Source: UBA5066 sp046331465
GTDB taxonomy: Bacteria > Acidobacteriota > Thermoanaerobaculia > UBA5066
Length of the DNA: 64,000 nt
Assembly (NCBI GenBank): GCA_046331465.1
Contig: JAXLQV010000003.1
Location: 1,364,001-1,428,000 of the forward strand
Direction of reading: 5' to 3'
This document shows, piece by piece, positions 1 through 6,954 of the stretch; position 1 is the stretch's first letter; the number at the start of each line of letters is the position of its first letter. Made by a program: the position numbers and the translations under genes. The notes below the pieces were generated by a model. The model did not search any database. It was not told the origin of the DNA and saw only the letters and a program-made list of their open reading frames with translations.

Positions 1-1563
1 GCCGACGACCATGACGGTCCGCGAGGCGACGGTCGGCCCCGAGTCGGGAACGACCTTCGTCGACGGGACGGCGAAGTCGACGGCCGCGACGCCGATGCCG
101 AGCGCGTCGGCGGCGATCTGCCGGAAGACGGTCTCGGTCCCCTGGCCGATGTCCGTCGAGGCGGTCCGCACGCGGGCGCGCCCGCCGGGGAGGAGGTCGA
201 CGGCGACCTTCCCCTTCAGGTACTTCTCTCCCGAGCCGGTGAAGCCGGCGCCGTGGAGGAAGACCGAGGCGCCGATGCCGCGCGCCGTGCGGCCGGAGAC
301 GGCCGGGCCGCGGGAGCGCTTCTCGAGGTACCCGCTCGCCGCGAGCGCCTTCTCGACGCACTCCTCGACGCCGACCGACTCCTTCAGCGTCTGCCCCGTG
401 GCCGTCGTGTCGCCGAGGCGGAGGAGGTTCTTCCGCTTCAGCGCGACGGGATCGATGCCGAGCGTCCGTGCGACGCGGTCGAGGTGCCTTTCGATCGCCC
501 AGACGGTCTGCGGTGCGCCGAAGCCGCGGAAGGCGCCGTTCGGCGGCGTGTTCGTCGCGACGGCGAGCGCCTCGACGGTGACGTCCTCCCAGCGGTAGGC
601 GCCGCAGGCGTGGAGCGCGCCGCGCGAGAGGACGACGGGGGTGAGCGTGACGTAGGCGCCGCCGTCGAAGAGGACGCGGATGGAGACGGCGCGAAGCGTC
701 CCGTCGCGGTCGCAGCCGCTCGCGATCTCGACGCGCGAGGGGTGCCGCTTCGTCGAGGCCTCGACGTCCTCCTGCCGGCCGTAGACGAGCTTCACGGGGC
801 GGCCCGACTTCCTCGCGAGGAGGAGCGCGTGGAGCGCGACGAGCGTCGGGTACTCCTCCTTGCCGCCGAAGCCGCCGCCGGTGACGGCCTGCGTCACGTC
901 GACGCCGTCGTCGGGGAGGCCGAAGACCCCCTTGATCCCCTTCTGGACGTAGAACGGGCACTGGAGCGACCCCTCGACGTGCGCGCCGTCGGCGTCCCAG
1001 AACGCGATCATCCCGTTCGGCTCGATGTAGACGTGCTCCTGCCAGCCGGTCTCGTAGACGCCGCGGACGACGACCTCGCACCCCTCGACGGCGTCGCCGC
1101 CGCGCCCCTTCGTGATGCGGTAGCGCTTGAAGACGTTGTCGGGGGGGCGGATCACCTCCCGCGCCGCGATCGCGTCGTCGATCGTGAGGACAGGCGAAAG
1201 CGGCTCGACGCGGAGCGTCACGTGCCGGAGCGCCTTCTCGAGGCGGAGGCGGTCCTCGCAGGCGAGGAGCGCGACCGGCTCGTAGGCGTGCCGGATCTCC
1301 CCCTTCGCGAGGACGGGCTGGTCGTTCTCGATGAGCGGGACGGAGTTCACGGGGACGTCGTCGGCGGTGACGACGGTGATCCCGGTCCAGTCGAAGGCGG
1401 GGTCGAGGTCGACGCCGAGGAGGCGGCCGCGGGCGACGTCGCTCCGGACGGTCGCGCCGTGGAGCATGCCGGGGAGGACGAGGTCGTCGACGTAGCGGGC
1501 CGAGCCGGCCACCTTGGCGGGGCCGTCGACGCGCGGTACGGATGATCCGATCGAAGGCGCCAT
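1..1563 (-). CDS. Xanthine dehydrogenase-family molybdenum-binding subunit, 5' part (runs off the window)
   Basis: Molybdopterin-binding large subunit of the xanthine dehydrogenase/aldehyde oxidase family, which hydroxylates purines or aldehydes together with FAD and 2Fe-2S subunits. 521 codons are present and the C-terminus lies beyond position 1. The N-terminus has the family opening 'VPRVDGPAKVAGSARYVDD'. The molybdenum-site signature GGGFGGKEE lies near residue 220 and the second signature 'NGAFRGFGAPQ' near residue 320. The catalytic Glu expected near the C-terminus is off-window. ATG at 1563 is chosen because the family N-terminus starts there. A TAGACT box lies 6 nt upstream and there is no good Shine-Dalgarno sequence, so the mRNA may be leaderless. 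Substrate cannot be told from this part, and no partner subunit is upstream; partners would have to lie off-window downstream. Confidence 0.93.
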   Translation of the reverse strand, partial: MAPSIGSSVPRVDGPAKVAGSARYVDDLVLPGMLHGATVRSDVARGRLLGVDLDPAFDWTGITVVTADDVPVNSVPLIENDQPVLAKGEIRHAYEPVALLACEDRLRLEKALRHVTLRVEPLSPVLTIDDAIAAREVIRPPDNVFKRYRITKGRGGDAVEGCEVVVRGVYETGWQEHVYIEPNGMIAFWDADGAHVEGSLQCPFYVQKGIKGVFGLPDDGVDVTQAVTGGGFGGKEEYPTLVALHALLLARKSGRPVKLVYGRQEDVEASTKRHPSRVEIASGCDRDGTLRAVSIRVLFDGGAYVTLTPVVLSRGALHACGAYRWEDVTVEALAVATNTPPNGAFRGFGAPQTVWAIERHLDRVARTLGIDPVALKRKNLLRLGDTTATGQTLKESVGVEECVEKALAASGYLEKRSRGPAVSGRTARGIGASVFLHGAGFTGSGEKYLKGKVAVDLLPGGRARVRTASTDIGQGTETVFRQIAADALGIGVAAVDFAVPSTKVVPDSGPTVASRTVMVVG

Positions 1564-1569
1564 CGGGGG

Positions 1570-1575
1570 AGTCTA
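1570..1575 (-). promoter_or_regulatory. Leaderless-type -10 box (TAGACT) for the xanthine dehydrogenase-type gene
   Basis: TAGACT is followed by CCCCCG and the ATG at 1563, with no ribosome site. Confidence 0.4.
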
Positions 1576-1623
1576 CGCGGGGCGGGGCCTCGGTGGCACG
1601 CCCGGGGGTCGGCCGGCGTCGGC

Positions 1624-2523
1624 TCAGCCCGGCGGGGGGGCGAGGAGGTCGGCGAGGGCCGGCTCGAGGCGCTCGAAGCGGAAGCGGAAGCCGAGGCGTG
1701 CGGCCTTCGCCGGGACCGCCTTCTGCCCTTCGAGGACGAGCGAGGCCATCTCTCCCATCGCGGCCCGGATCGCGAACGCGGGGGCCGGCGCGAACGCCGG
1801 GCGGCGGAGGACCTTCCCGAGCGTCGCGGCGAACTCGCGCATCGTGACGGGGGCGGGGGCGACGGCGTTGACGGGTCCCTCGTAGCGGGAGTCGCCGAGG
1901 GCGGCGACGAGGAGCGAGACGAGGTCGTCGCGGTGGATCCAGGGCATCCACTGGCGGCCGCTCCCGAGCGGGCCGCCGACGCCGAGGCGGAACGGCAGGA
2001 GCATCTTCGCGAGGGCGCCCCCCTCCTCGCCGAGGACGATCCCGGTCCGCGCGAGGACGAGGCGAACGCCTTCAGGCGCGGCGCGGCGCGCCGCCTCTTC
2101 CCAGGCGACCGTCGTCTCGGCGAGGAAGCCGCGTCCTGCGGGGCTCGACTCGTCGAGCTCCTCGTCCCCGCGGTCTCCGTAGAAGCCGACGGCCGAGGCG
2201 TTCAGGAGGACGGCGGGCTTCGCCCTCGCGGCCCGGAGCGCCTCCCCGACCCGGGCGGCGGCCTCGGCGCGGCTCCCGACGATCCGCGACTTCGCGGCGC
2301 CCGTCCAGCGCTGGGCGATCGTCTCCCCGGCCAGGTTCACGACGCCGCCGGCGCCGTCGACGACGCCCGGGAGATCGTTCCACGCGACGGCGCGGACGCC
2401 GGGGGGAAGCGTCGCCAGGGACGGGTCGCGGGAGACGACGGCGACCTCGTGCCCGTTTCGCTGGAGAACGGGGAGGAGGGCGCGGCCGAGGAACCCGGTC
2501 CCGCCGGTGACGACGACTCTCAC
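1624..2523 (-). CDS. TIGR01777-type NAD(P)-dependent epimerase/SDR family protein (YfcH-like)
   Basis: Extended short-chain dehydrogenase-like protein of the TIGR01777/YfcH family. The 299-residue length is normal for the family. The N-terminus carries the Rossmann motif TGGTGFLG, followed by 'GVVNLAGETIAQRWT', the family's characteristic 'NLAGE' segment. The C-terminal DUF1731-like tail contains 'VLRRPAFAPAPAFAIR' and the 'LGFRFRFERLEPAL' ending. The start is a GTG at 2523 preceded by a strong GGAGGGGGGAG ribosome site. The coding frame stays open further upstream but the family N-terminus begins here. It follows the small gene at 2537-2836 by 13 bp on the same strand, so the two are probably co-transcribed. 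The physiological substrate of this family is not established. Confidence 0.93.
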   Translation of the reverse strand: MRVVVTGGTGFLGRALLPVLQRNGHEVAVVSRDPSLATLPPGVRAVAWNDLPGVVDGAGGVVNLAGETIAQRWTGAAKSRIVGSRAEAAARVGEALRAARAKPAVLLNASAVGFYGDRGDEELDESSPAGRGFLAETTVAWEEAARRAAPEGVRLVLARTGIVLGEEGGALAKMLLPFRLGVGGPLGSGRQWMPWIHRDDLVSLLVAALGDSRYEGPVNAVAPAPVTMREFAATLGKVLRRPAFAPAPAFAIRAAMGEMASLVLEGQKAVPAKAARLGFRFRFERLEPALADLLAPPPG

Positions 2524-2536
2524 GCTCCCCCCTCCG

Positions 2537-2836
2537 TCACCCCTCCCCGCGGCGGATTCGATCGATCGCCCGGTCGCGGTCCGCCTCGATGCGGGAGCGG
2601 TCGATCCGGTACTCCTCCTCGGCCTTCTCCCGCTCCGCGGGGTCGTGGACCTTCCTGAGGGCGTCCCTGAAGAGGATCTCCCGCTCGGCGAGGCGCGCGG
2701 AGGCGACGGCGCGGGCCTCGGCGATGGACGCCTTCTGGGCGTCCGTGAGGGGGACCTCCTCGACGCCGGCCTCGCGGTCGGCGGCCTTGAGGCGCTCCAT
2801 GGCAAGCTCGAAAGAGGACTTCGGTGCGTTCGACAT
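2537..2836 (-). CDS. Small charged helical protein, function unknown
   Basis: A 99-residue, Lys/Arg/Glu/Ala-rich protein with no signal peptide or membrane segment. It looks entirely alpha-helical, with heptad-like stretches such as 'KAEEEYRIDRSRIEADRD', so a coiled coil is plausible. I do not recognise a family. It is the first gene of a probable two-gene operon with the SDR protein, 13 bp apart. The ATG at 2836 has a TACGAT box 6 nt upstream and no Shine-Dalgarno sequence, which fits a leaderless start. It is divergent from the exported protein at 2875. Confidence 0.75.
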   Translation of the reverse strand: MSNAPKSSFELAMERLKAADREAGVEEVPLTDAQKASIAEARAVASARLAEREILFRDALRKVHDPAEREKAEEEYRIDRSRIEADRDRAIDRIRRGEG

Positions 2837-2842
2837 GCCGCC

Positions 2843-2848
2843 ATCGTA
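2843..2848 (-). promoter_or_regulatory. Leaderless-type -10 box (TACGAT) for the small charged protein operon
   Basis: TACGAT is followed by GGCGGC and the ATG at 2836. Confidence 0.4.
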
Positions 2849-2874
2849 CCGTCGCGCGGGAGCGTAGGGAGACC

Positions 2875-3765
2875 GTGGGCCGGCTCCTCCTCCTCCCGCT
2901 CTCGGTCTCCCTCCTCGCGTCCCCGGCCGCCCGCGGGGAGGCCGCCGCGCCCGGCCTCCCGTTCACGGCCGAGGAGCTGGTCCGGAAGGTCGCGTCGGCC
3001 CAGCGCCGGGTCGACCGGACGCTGACGAACGCCACGTTCGACCAGGTCGAGGTCCGGACGACGTACGGAAAGGACGGCCGCCCGAAGGAGACGCGGCGCC
3101 GCCTCTTCCACTACTTCTCGGGCGACGCGCCGGGCGAGGCGACCCGCGACCTCGTCGAGGTCGACGGACGGCCGGCGACGGAGGACGAGAAGCGGGAGCA
3201 GGCGGAGGAGGACGCGAAGCAGCGAAGGAAGCAGCTCGAGAGGGAGGCCGCGGAGCGGGCCGCGCGGCCGCCGACGGTGACGGGCGACGACGACGACCCC
3301 CTCGTCGGCCCGCGCCGCCTCTCCGACCTCGTTGCCCGGTACGACTACGTCCTCGCCGGGGCGGTCGAGGAAGAGGGGCGGCTCCTCTACGCCCTCGAGT
3401 TCCGGCCGAAGCCGGGCCTCGCGGCGAAGTCGCTCGGCGACCGTGCCCTCAACGCGCTCGCGGGACGGGTCCTCGTCGACGCCGCGGACTTCCAGGTCGC
3501 CGCGGCCGACGCGCACCTCGTCGCGCCGCTGAAGGTCGCCGGCGGGCTCGCCGCGAACGTGAAGGCCGCGGCCGTCGCCTACCGCGCGACGAGGCTTCCC
3601 GGCGGGGGCTGGTTCCCGTGCGTCATAGAACTCCGCCTCGAGGGGAAGCAGGCCCTCCTCTTCCGCCTCGACGCCTCGTTCCGCTTCGAGTTCTCCGGCT
3701 TCGCCTCCTTCACGGTCGAGACGGAGAGCGAGGTCGGGCCCCCCTCCGTACAATCCGCGCCGTGA
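2875..3765 (+). CDS. Exported protein of unknown function
   Basis: A 296-residue protein with a typical Sec signal (residues 1-21, 'GRLLLLPLSVSLLASPAARG'). The start is GTG at 2875, preceded by AGGGAG at a good distance; an in-frame ATG further upstream would bury the signal peptide. The mature part begins with an amphipathic 'TAEELVRKVASAQRRVDRTL' segment. A charged helix of Lys/Arg/Glu follows near residues 100-135, then beta-rich sequence with 'YALEFRPKPGL' and 'NALAGRVLVDAADFQV'. This resembles the outer-membrane lipoprotein-sorting (LolA/LolB-like) or DUF4292 style of beta-sheet protein, but I cannot assign a family. Its stop overlaps the GTG of the next gene by 4 bp. Confidence 0.8.
   Translation: MGRLLLLPLSVSLLASPAARGEAAAPGLPFTAEELVRKVASAQRRVDRTLTNATFDQVEVRTTYGKDGRPKETRRRLFHYFSGDAPGEATRDLVEVDGRPATEDEKREQAEEDAKQRRKQLEREAAERAARPPTVTGDDDDPLVGPRRLSDLVARYDYVLAGAVEEEGRLLYALEFRPKPGLAAKSLGDRALNALAGRVLVDAADFQVAAADAHLVAPLKVAGGLAANVKAAAVAYRATRLPGGGWFPCVIELRLEGKQALLFRLDASFRFEFSGFASFTVETESEVGPPSVQSAP
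3749..3754 (+). promoter_or_regulatory. -10-like box (TACAAT) inside the end of the exported-protein gene
   Basis: TACAAT lies 7 nt before the GTG at 3762, within the last codons of the preceding gene. The downstream gene may have its own leaderless promoter in addition to coupling. Confidence 0.35.
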
Positions 3766-4334
3766 CTCCGAGCAAGCGCCGCACCGTCTTCGCCGTGGCC
3801 CTCCTCGCCGCCTTCGCGGGCTTCTTCCTCGCGTACCGGTCGGCCCTCGTCCCGGCGACCCACGCCGACCACGATCACGGCCTCCTGAGCATCGACGCGG
3901 GCGGTCACCTCGACGTCGAGACCCGGGACGGCCGGGGGCGGAACCTCGTCGGCGCGCCGGGGCACGTCCTCGTCGTCCACTTCGCAGACCCCGACGACCC
4001 GGGCGCGGCGGCCGAGCTGCGCGCCCTCTTCGCGTTCCAGGAGAGCGTGAAGGGGGACGCGGGGACCGAGATCGTCGTCCTCGTGAAGACGCCCACGTTC
4101 GCCGAGCTCGACGCCTGGCTCGCGAAGAACGGCCTCGTCCCTCCCGTCCCCGCCTCGCTCTTCGTCGATCCCGAGGGGGAGACGACGAAGAAGTTCAACA
4201 GCAAGAGGCCGCTGGAGACGATGTTCTTCGGCCCGGGCGGAAAGCTCGCCTCGCAGGCGCGCGGGCGCCTCGACTGGTCGCTCGACGCCCGGCGGCGGAT
4301 CGCCGAGGCGGCAGGCGGCGCCAGCATCGAATGA
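3762..4334 (+). CDS. Membrane-anchored thioredoxin-fold protein lacking redox cysteines
   Basis: A 190-residue protein with one N-terminal transmembrane segment ('TVFAVALLAAFAGFFLAY'), a short His/Asp-rich stretch (HADHDHG), and a TlpA/SCO1-like domain. The strand 'HVLVVHFADPDDPGAAAEL' occupies the place where a thioredoxin would have CXXC. No cysteine is visible in the protein, so it is unlikely to be a disulfide reductase; it could be a metal chaperone or structural relative. GTG at 3762 overlaps the previous stop as GTGA, which suggests translational coupling. TACAAT also lies 7 nt upstream of this GTG, so an internal leaderless promoter is possible. Assignment to the thioredoxin fold is by eye. 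Confidence 0.75.
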   Translation: MTPSKRRTVFAVALLAAFAGFFLAYRSALVPATHADHDHGLLSIDAGGHLDVETRDGRGRNLVGAPGHVLVVHFADPDDPGAAAELRALFAFQESVKGDAGTEIVVLVKTPTFAELDAWLAKNGLVPPVPASLFVDPEGETTKKFNSKRPLETMFFGPGGKLASQARGRLDWSLDARRRIAEAAGGASIE

Positions 4335-4408
4335 GTCCCTGGCGGAGGTGAGCCGCCGGATGCGGCGCGGGGAGGGGCGTGGCGAGCCTCCCCGGCCCGC
4401 GGCCCGCG

Positions 4409-6169
4409 CTACCGGATCGTCAGCGGCGGCGCGGAGAGGACCCCTTCCTGCCGCTCCGCCTCCACCTGACGCAGGAGGGGCCGGAGGGGCTCGACGAGCC
4501 GCACGAGGGCGGTGAACGAGCTCTCGCCCTCCTCTTCTCCCGAGATCTTCGCCGCGAGCTCCTCGTACGGCGTCCGCTCCCGCGGGAAGACCGCCACCTT
4601 CACCTTCTCGCCCGCCGGGATCTTCGCCGCCTCCTTCGCGAGCTTCAGCGCGGTCGGGAAGCCGCCGAGCTCGTCGACGAGGCCGAGCCCCTTCGCGTCC
4701 TCTCCGGTCCAGACGCGCCCCTTCGCGATCTCGAGGACCTTCTCCTTCGGGAGCTTCCGCCCCTCGGCGACCTTCGACGTGAAGTCGTCGTAGATCCGGT
4801 CGAGCCAGGCGTTGAAGCGGGCCCACTCGGCAGGGGAGAAGCTCCTCGACGCGTTCCACATGTTCGCGTTCGCGCCGACTTCGACCTGGTCGAACGTCAG
4901 CCCGACCTTCTCCCACATCGCGGGGGTCACCATCTTCCCGGCGAGGACGCCGATCGACGCGGTGATCGTGCCGGGCTGGGCGACGATCTTCGTCGCCGGT
5001 ATCGAGACGAAGTAGCCGCCCGAGGCGGCCACGTCGCCCATCGAGATGATCACCGGCTTTCCGGCCTTCCTCGCGAGGACGACCTCGCGCCAGATCGTGT
5101 CGGAGGCGACGTAGGAGCCTCCGGGGCTCGAGACGCGGAAGAGGATCGCCGCGACGTCGCGGTCCTCGACGGCGGTCCGGATCGCCTTCGCGACCGTCTC
5201 CGATCCCATCGTCTGCCCGCCGGTGACCGGGTTGCCGCTGCTCCGGCCGCGGACGACGTTGCCGACGCCGTAGACGAGGGCGATCGTCCTCTTCCCCTCG
5301 GCGTGCGGCCGCCCCTCCCGCTTCAGGTAGGCCGGGAGTCCGAAGAGCTTCGAGTCCGTGCCCCCCTTCGCCCTGAGCTTCGCGAGGACCTCGTCCCGGT
5401 AGGCGAGGCCGTCGACGAGCTTCGCCTCGAGCGCCTCGGGCCCGAGGAACGGGCCGCGGTCGACGAGCGCGCGGACGTCGGCCTCCGTCATCTTCCGCCC
5501 CTCGGCGATCCCCTTCACCATCTGCCCGTAGATCGACTCGAGGAGCGTCCTCGTCGCCTCCCGGTGCGCGTCGGTGAACTTCGTCTCCGTGTAGAGGTTC
5601 ATCGCGTTCTTGAACTCGTGGCGCTGGCCGAACTCCGGCTTGACGCCGAGCTTGTCGAGCGTGCCGCGCAGGAACGGGCTCTCGCCGACGAGGCCGTTCA
5701 GGCCGACGTCTCCCGACGGCTGGAGCCAGATCTCGTCGAAGGCCGTCGCGAGGTAGTAGGAGCCGTTCCCCGGCGCGAACTCGCCGAACGTCTCCGCGTA
5801 GGCGACGGCGAACTTCTTCTTCGCCCGGAACGCCTTCACCGCGTCGCGGATCTCCTGGATCTCGGCGACGCCGAGCGGCGCGGCGCCGAGGCGCGCGACG
5901 AGGCCGACGACGTGCGGGTCGTCCCCCGCCTTCTCGAGGCCGTCGACGACGTCGCGCAGCGTGAAGGCCTTCTCGCCGCCGAAGACGGCGAAGGGGTTCT
6001 CGGGGGCCGCCTCGGGGATCGCCCGCTCGAGGTCGAGCTCGAGGATCGCCCTCTTCGGGACCGACGGCTTCGCCTTCCCGGTGAGGAAGACGCCGGCGCC
6101 GACGAGGCCGGCGCCGAGGACGACGATGACGAGGACGACGACGAGGAGACCCTTCCCGCCCTTGGCCAT
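4409..6169 (-). CDS. sppA: Signal peptide peptidase SppA, long (67K) type
   Basis: Membrane-bound serine protease that degrades cleaved signal peptides. Its 586 residues match the double-domain (E. coli-type) form. There is an N-terminal membrane anchor (residues 7-30), an S49 domain with the presumed general-base Lys in 'RHEFKNAMN', and a second S49 domain with the nucleophile Ser in 'GDVAASGGYFVS'. The order Lys in the first domain and Ser in the second is as in SppA. ATG at 6169 has a GAGG ribosome site. A perfect 8-bp inverted repeat at 6182-6201 lies just upstream in the leader, and CATAAT at 6215-6220 could be its -10 box. It stands alone and is divergent from the DUF1579 gene. Confidence 0.95.
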   Translation of the reverse strand: MAKGGKGLLVVVLVIVVLGAGLVGAGVFLTGKAKPSVPKRAILELDLERAIPEAAPENPFAVFGGEKAFTLRDVVDGLEKAGDDPHVVGLVARLGAAPLGVAEIQEIRDAVKAFRAKKKFAVAYAETFGEFAPGNGSYYLATAFDEIWLQPSGDVGLNGLVGESPFLRGTLDKLGVKPEFGQRHEFKNAMNLYTETKFTDAHREATRTLLESIYGQMVKGIAEGRKMTEADVRALVDRGPFLGPEALEAKLVDGLAYRDEVLAKLRAKGGTDSKLFGLPAYLKREGRPHAEGKRTIALVYGVGNVVRGRSSGNPVTGGQTMGSETVAKAIRTAVEDRDVAAILFRVSSPGGSYVASDTIWREVVLARKAGKPVIISMGDVAASGGYFVSIPATKIVAQPGTITASIGVLAGKMVTPAMWEKVGLTFDQVEVGANANMWNASRSFSPAEWARFNAWLDRIYDDFTSKVAEGRKLPKEKVLEIAKGRVWTGEDAKGLGLVDELGGFPTALKLAKEAAKIPAGEKVKVAVFPRERTPYEELAAKISGEEEGESSFTALVRLVEPLRPLLRQVEAERQEGVLSAPPLTIR

Positions 6170-6181
6170 GGAAACCTCACG

Positions 6182-6201
6182 GCCGGCCGGCTTCGGCCGG
6201 C
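6182..6201 (-). other. Leader hairpin before sppA
   Basis: Perfect inverted repeat GCCGGCCG-GCTT-CGGCCGGC. In the sppA transcript it would fold a few bases upstream of the GAGG ribosome site and the ATG at 6169. A stem this stable so close to the ribosome site could modulate initiation, but no ligand or regulator is suggested by the sequence. Confidence 0.45.
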
Positions 6202-6332
6202 GCGGCGTCGGCCATTATGGTCCGCGCCCGCGTGGGGGGCCGCCGCGCGCAGGGGCCGTGCGCCGGCCCGGGCACCCGTGCGAGACTCCTCCCCACGACC
6301 CCGGCCCGAACGAGTTCCCCAGAGGAGGCCGC

Positions 6333-6950
6333 ATGAAACGCGCCCGATGGATGACCCTTCCCCTCGTCGCCCTGGCCCTCGCCCTCCCCGCCCCCGCGGA
6401 GGAGAAGCCGGCCGCGAAGGCGGCGAAGCCCGCCGCCCCGTCGCAGGACGAGATGATGAAGGCCTGGACGGCCTACATGACCCCGGGCGAGCCCCACGCC
6501 CGCCTCGCGAAGCTCGCCGGGAGCTGGACGACGAAGACGAAGTCCTGGATGGACCCGGCCCAGCCCCCCGAGGAGACGACCGGCACGTGCGAGTTCCGGT
6601 CGGTCCTCGGCGGCCGCTACGTCGAGCAGCGGTTCGAGGGGTCGATGATGGGCAAGCCGTTCTCCGGCATCGGCTTTACCGGCTTCGACAACGTCAAGAA
6701 GAGGTACGAGTCGTACTGGATCGACACCTCCGGCACCGGGATGATGCTCATGACCGGGGCGCCGGACCCGTCGGGGAAGAAGACCGTCTACACCGGCTCG
6801 ATGCTCGACCCGCTCACGAAGAAGGCGGTCGCGATGAAGGCGATCGAGACGAGGGCCGACGACGACAACGTCCAGTTCGACATGTGGGCGGCCGGGCCGG
6901 ACGGGAAGATGGCGAAGGTCATGGAGATGACCTACACGCGGAAGAAGTAG
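6333..6950 (+). CDS. Exported DUF1579 protein
   Basis: A 205-residue protein with a Sec signal (residues 1-22, ending 'LALALPAPAEE'). An Ala/Lys/Pro linker follows, then a DUF1579 domain with the opening 'LAKLAGSWTTKTKSWMDPA', 'RSVLGGRYVEQRFEG' and 'GFTGFDNVKKRYESYWID'. DUF1579 proteins are common in Acidobacteriota and related phyla and have no established biochemical role. ATG at 6333 follows an AGAGGAGG ribosome site. It is convergent with the NlpC/P60 fusion gene, whose stop is 4 bp beyond. Confidence 0.9.
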   Translation: MKRARWMTLPLVALALALPAPAEEKPAAKAAKPAAPSQDEMMKAWTAYMTPGEPHARLAKLAGSWTTKTKSWMDPAQPPEETTGTCEFRSVLGGRYVEQRFEGSMMGKPFSGIGFTGFDNVKKRYESYWIDTSGTGMMLMTGAPDPSGKKTVYTGSMLDPLTKKAVAMKAIETRADDDNVQFDMWAAGPDGKMAKVMEMTYTRKK

Positions 6951-6954
6951 GAGC

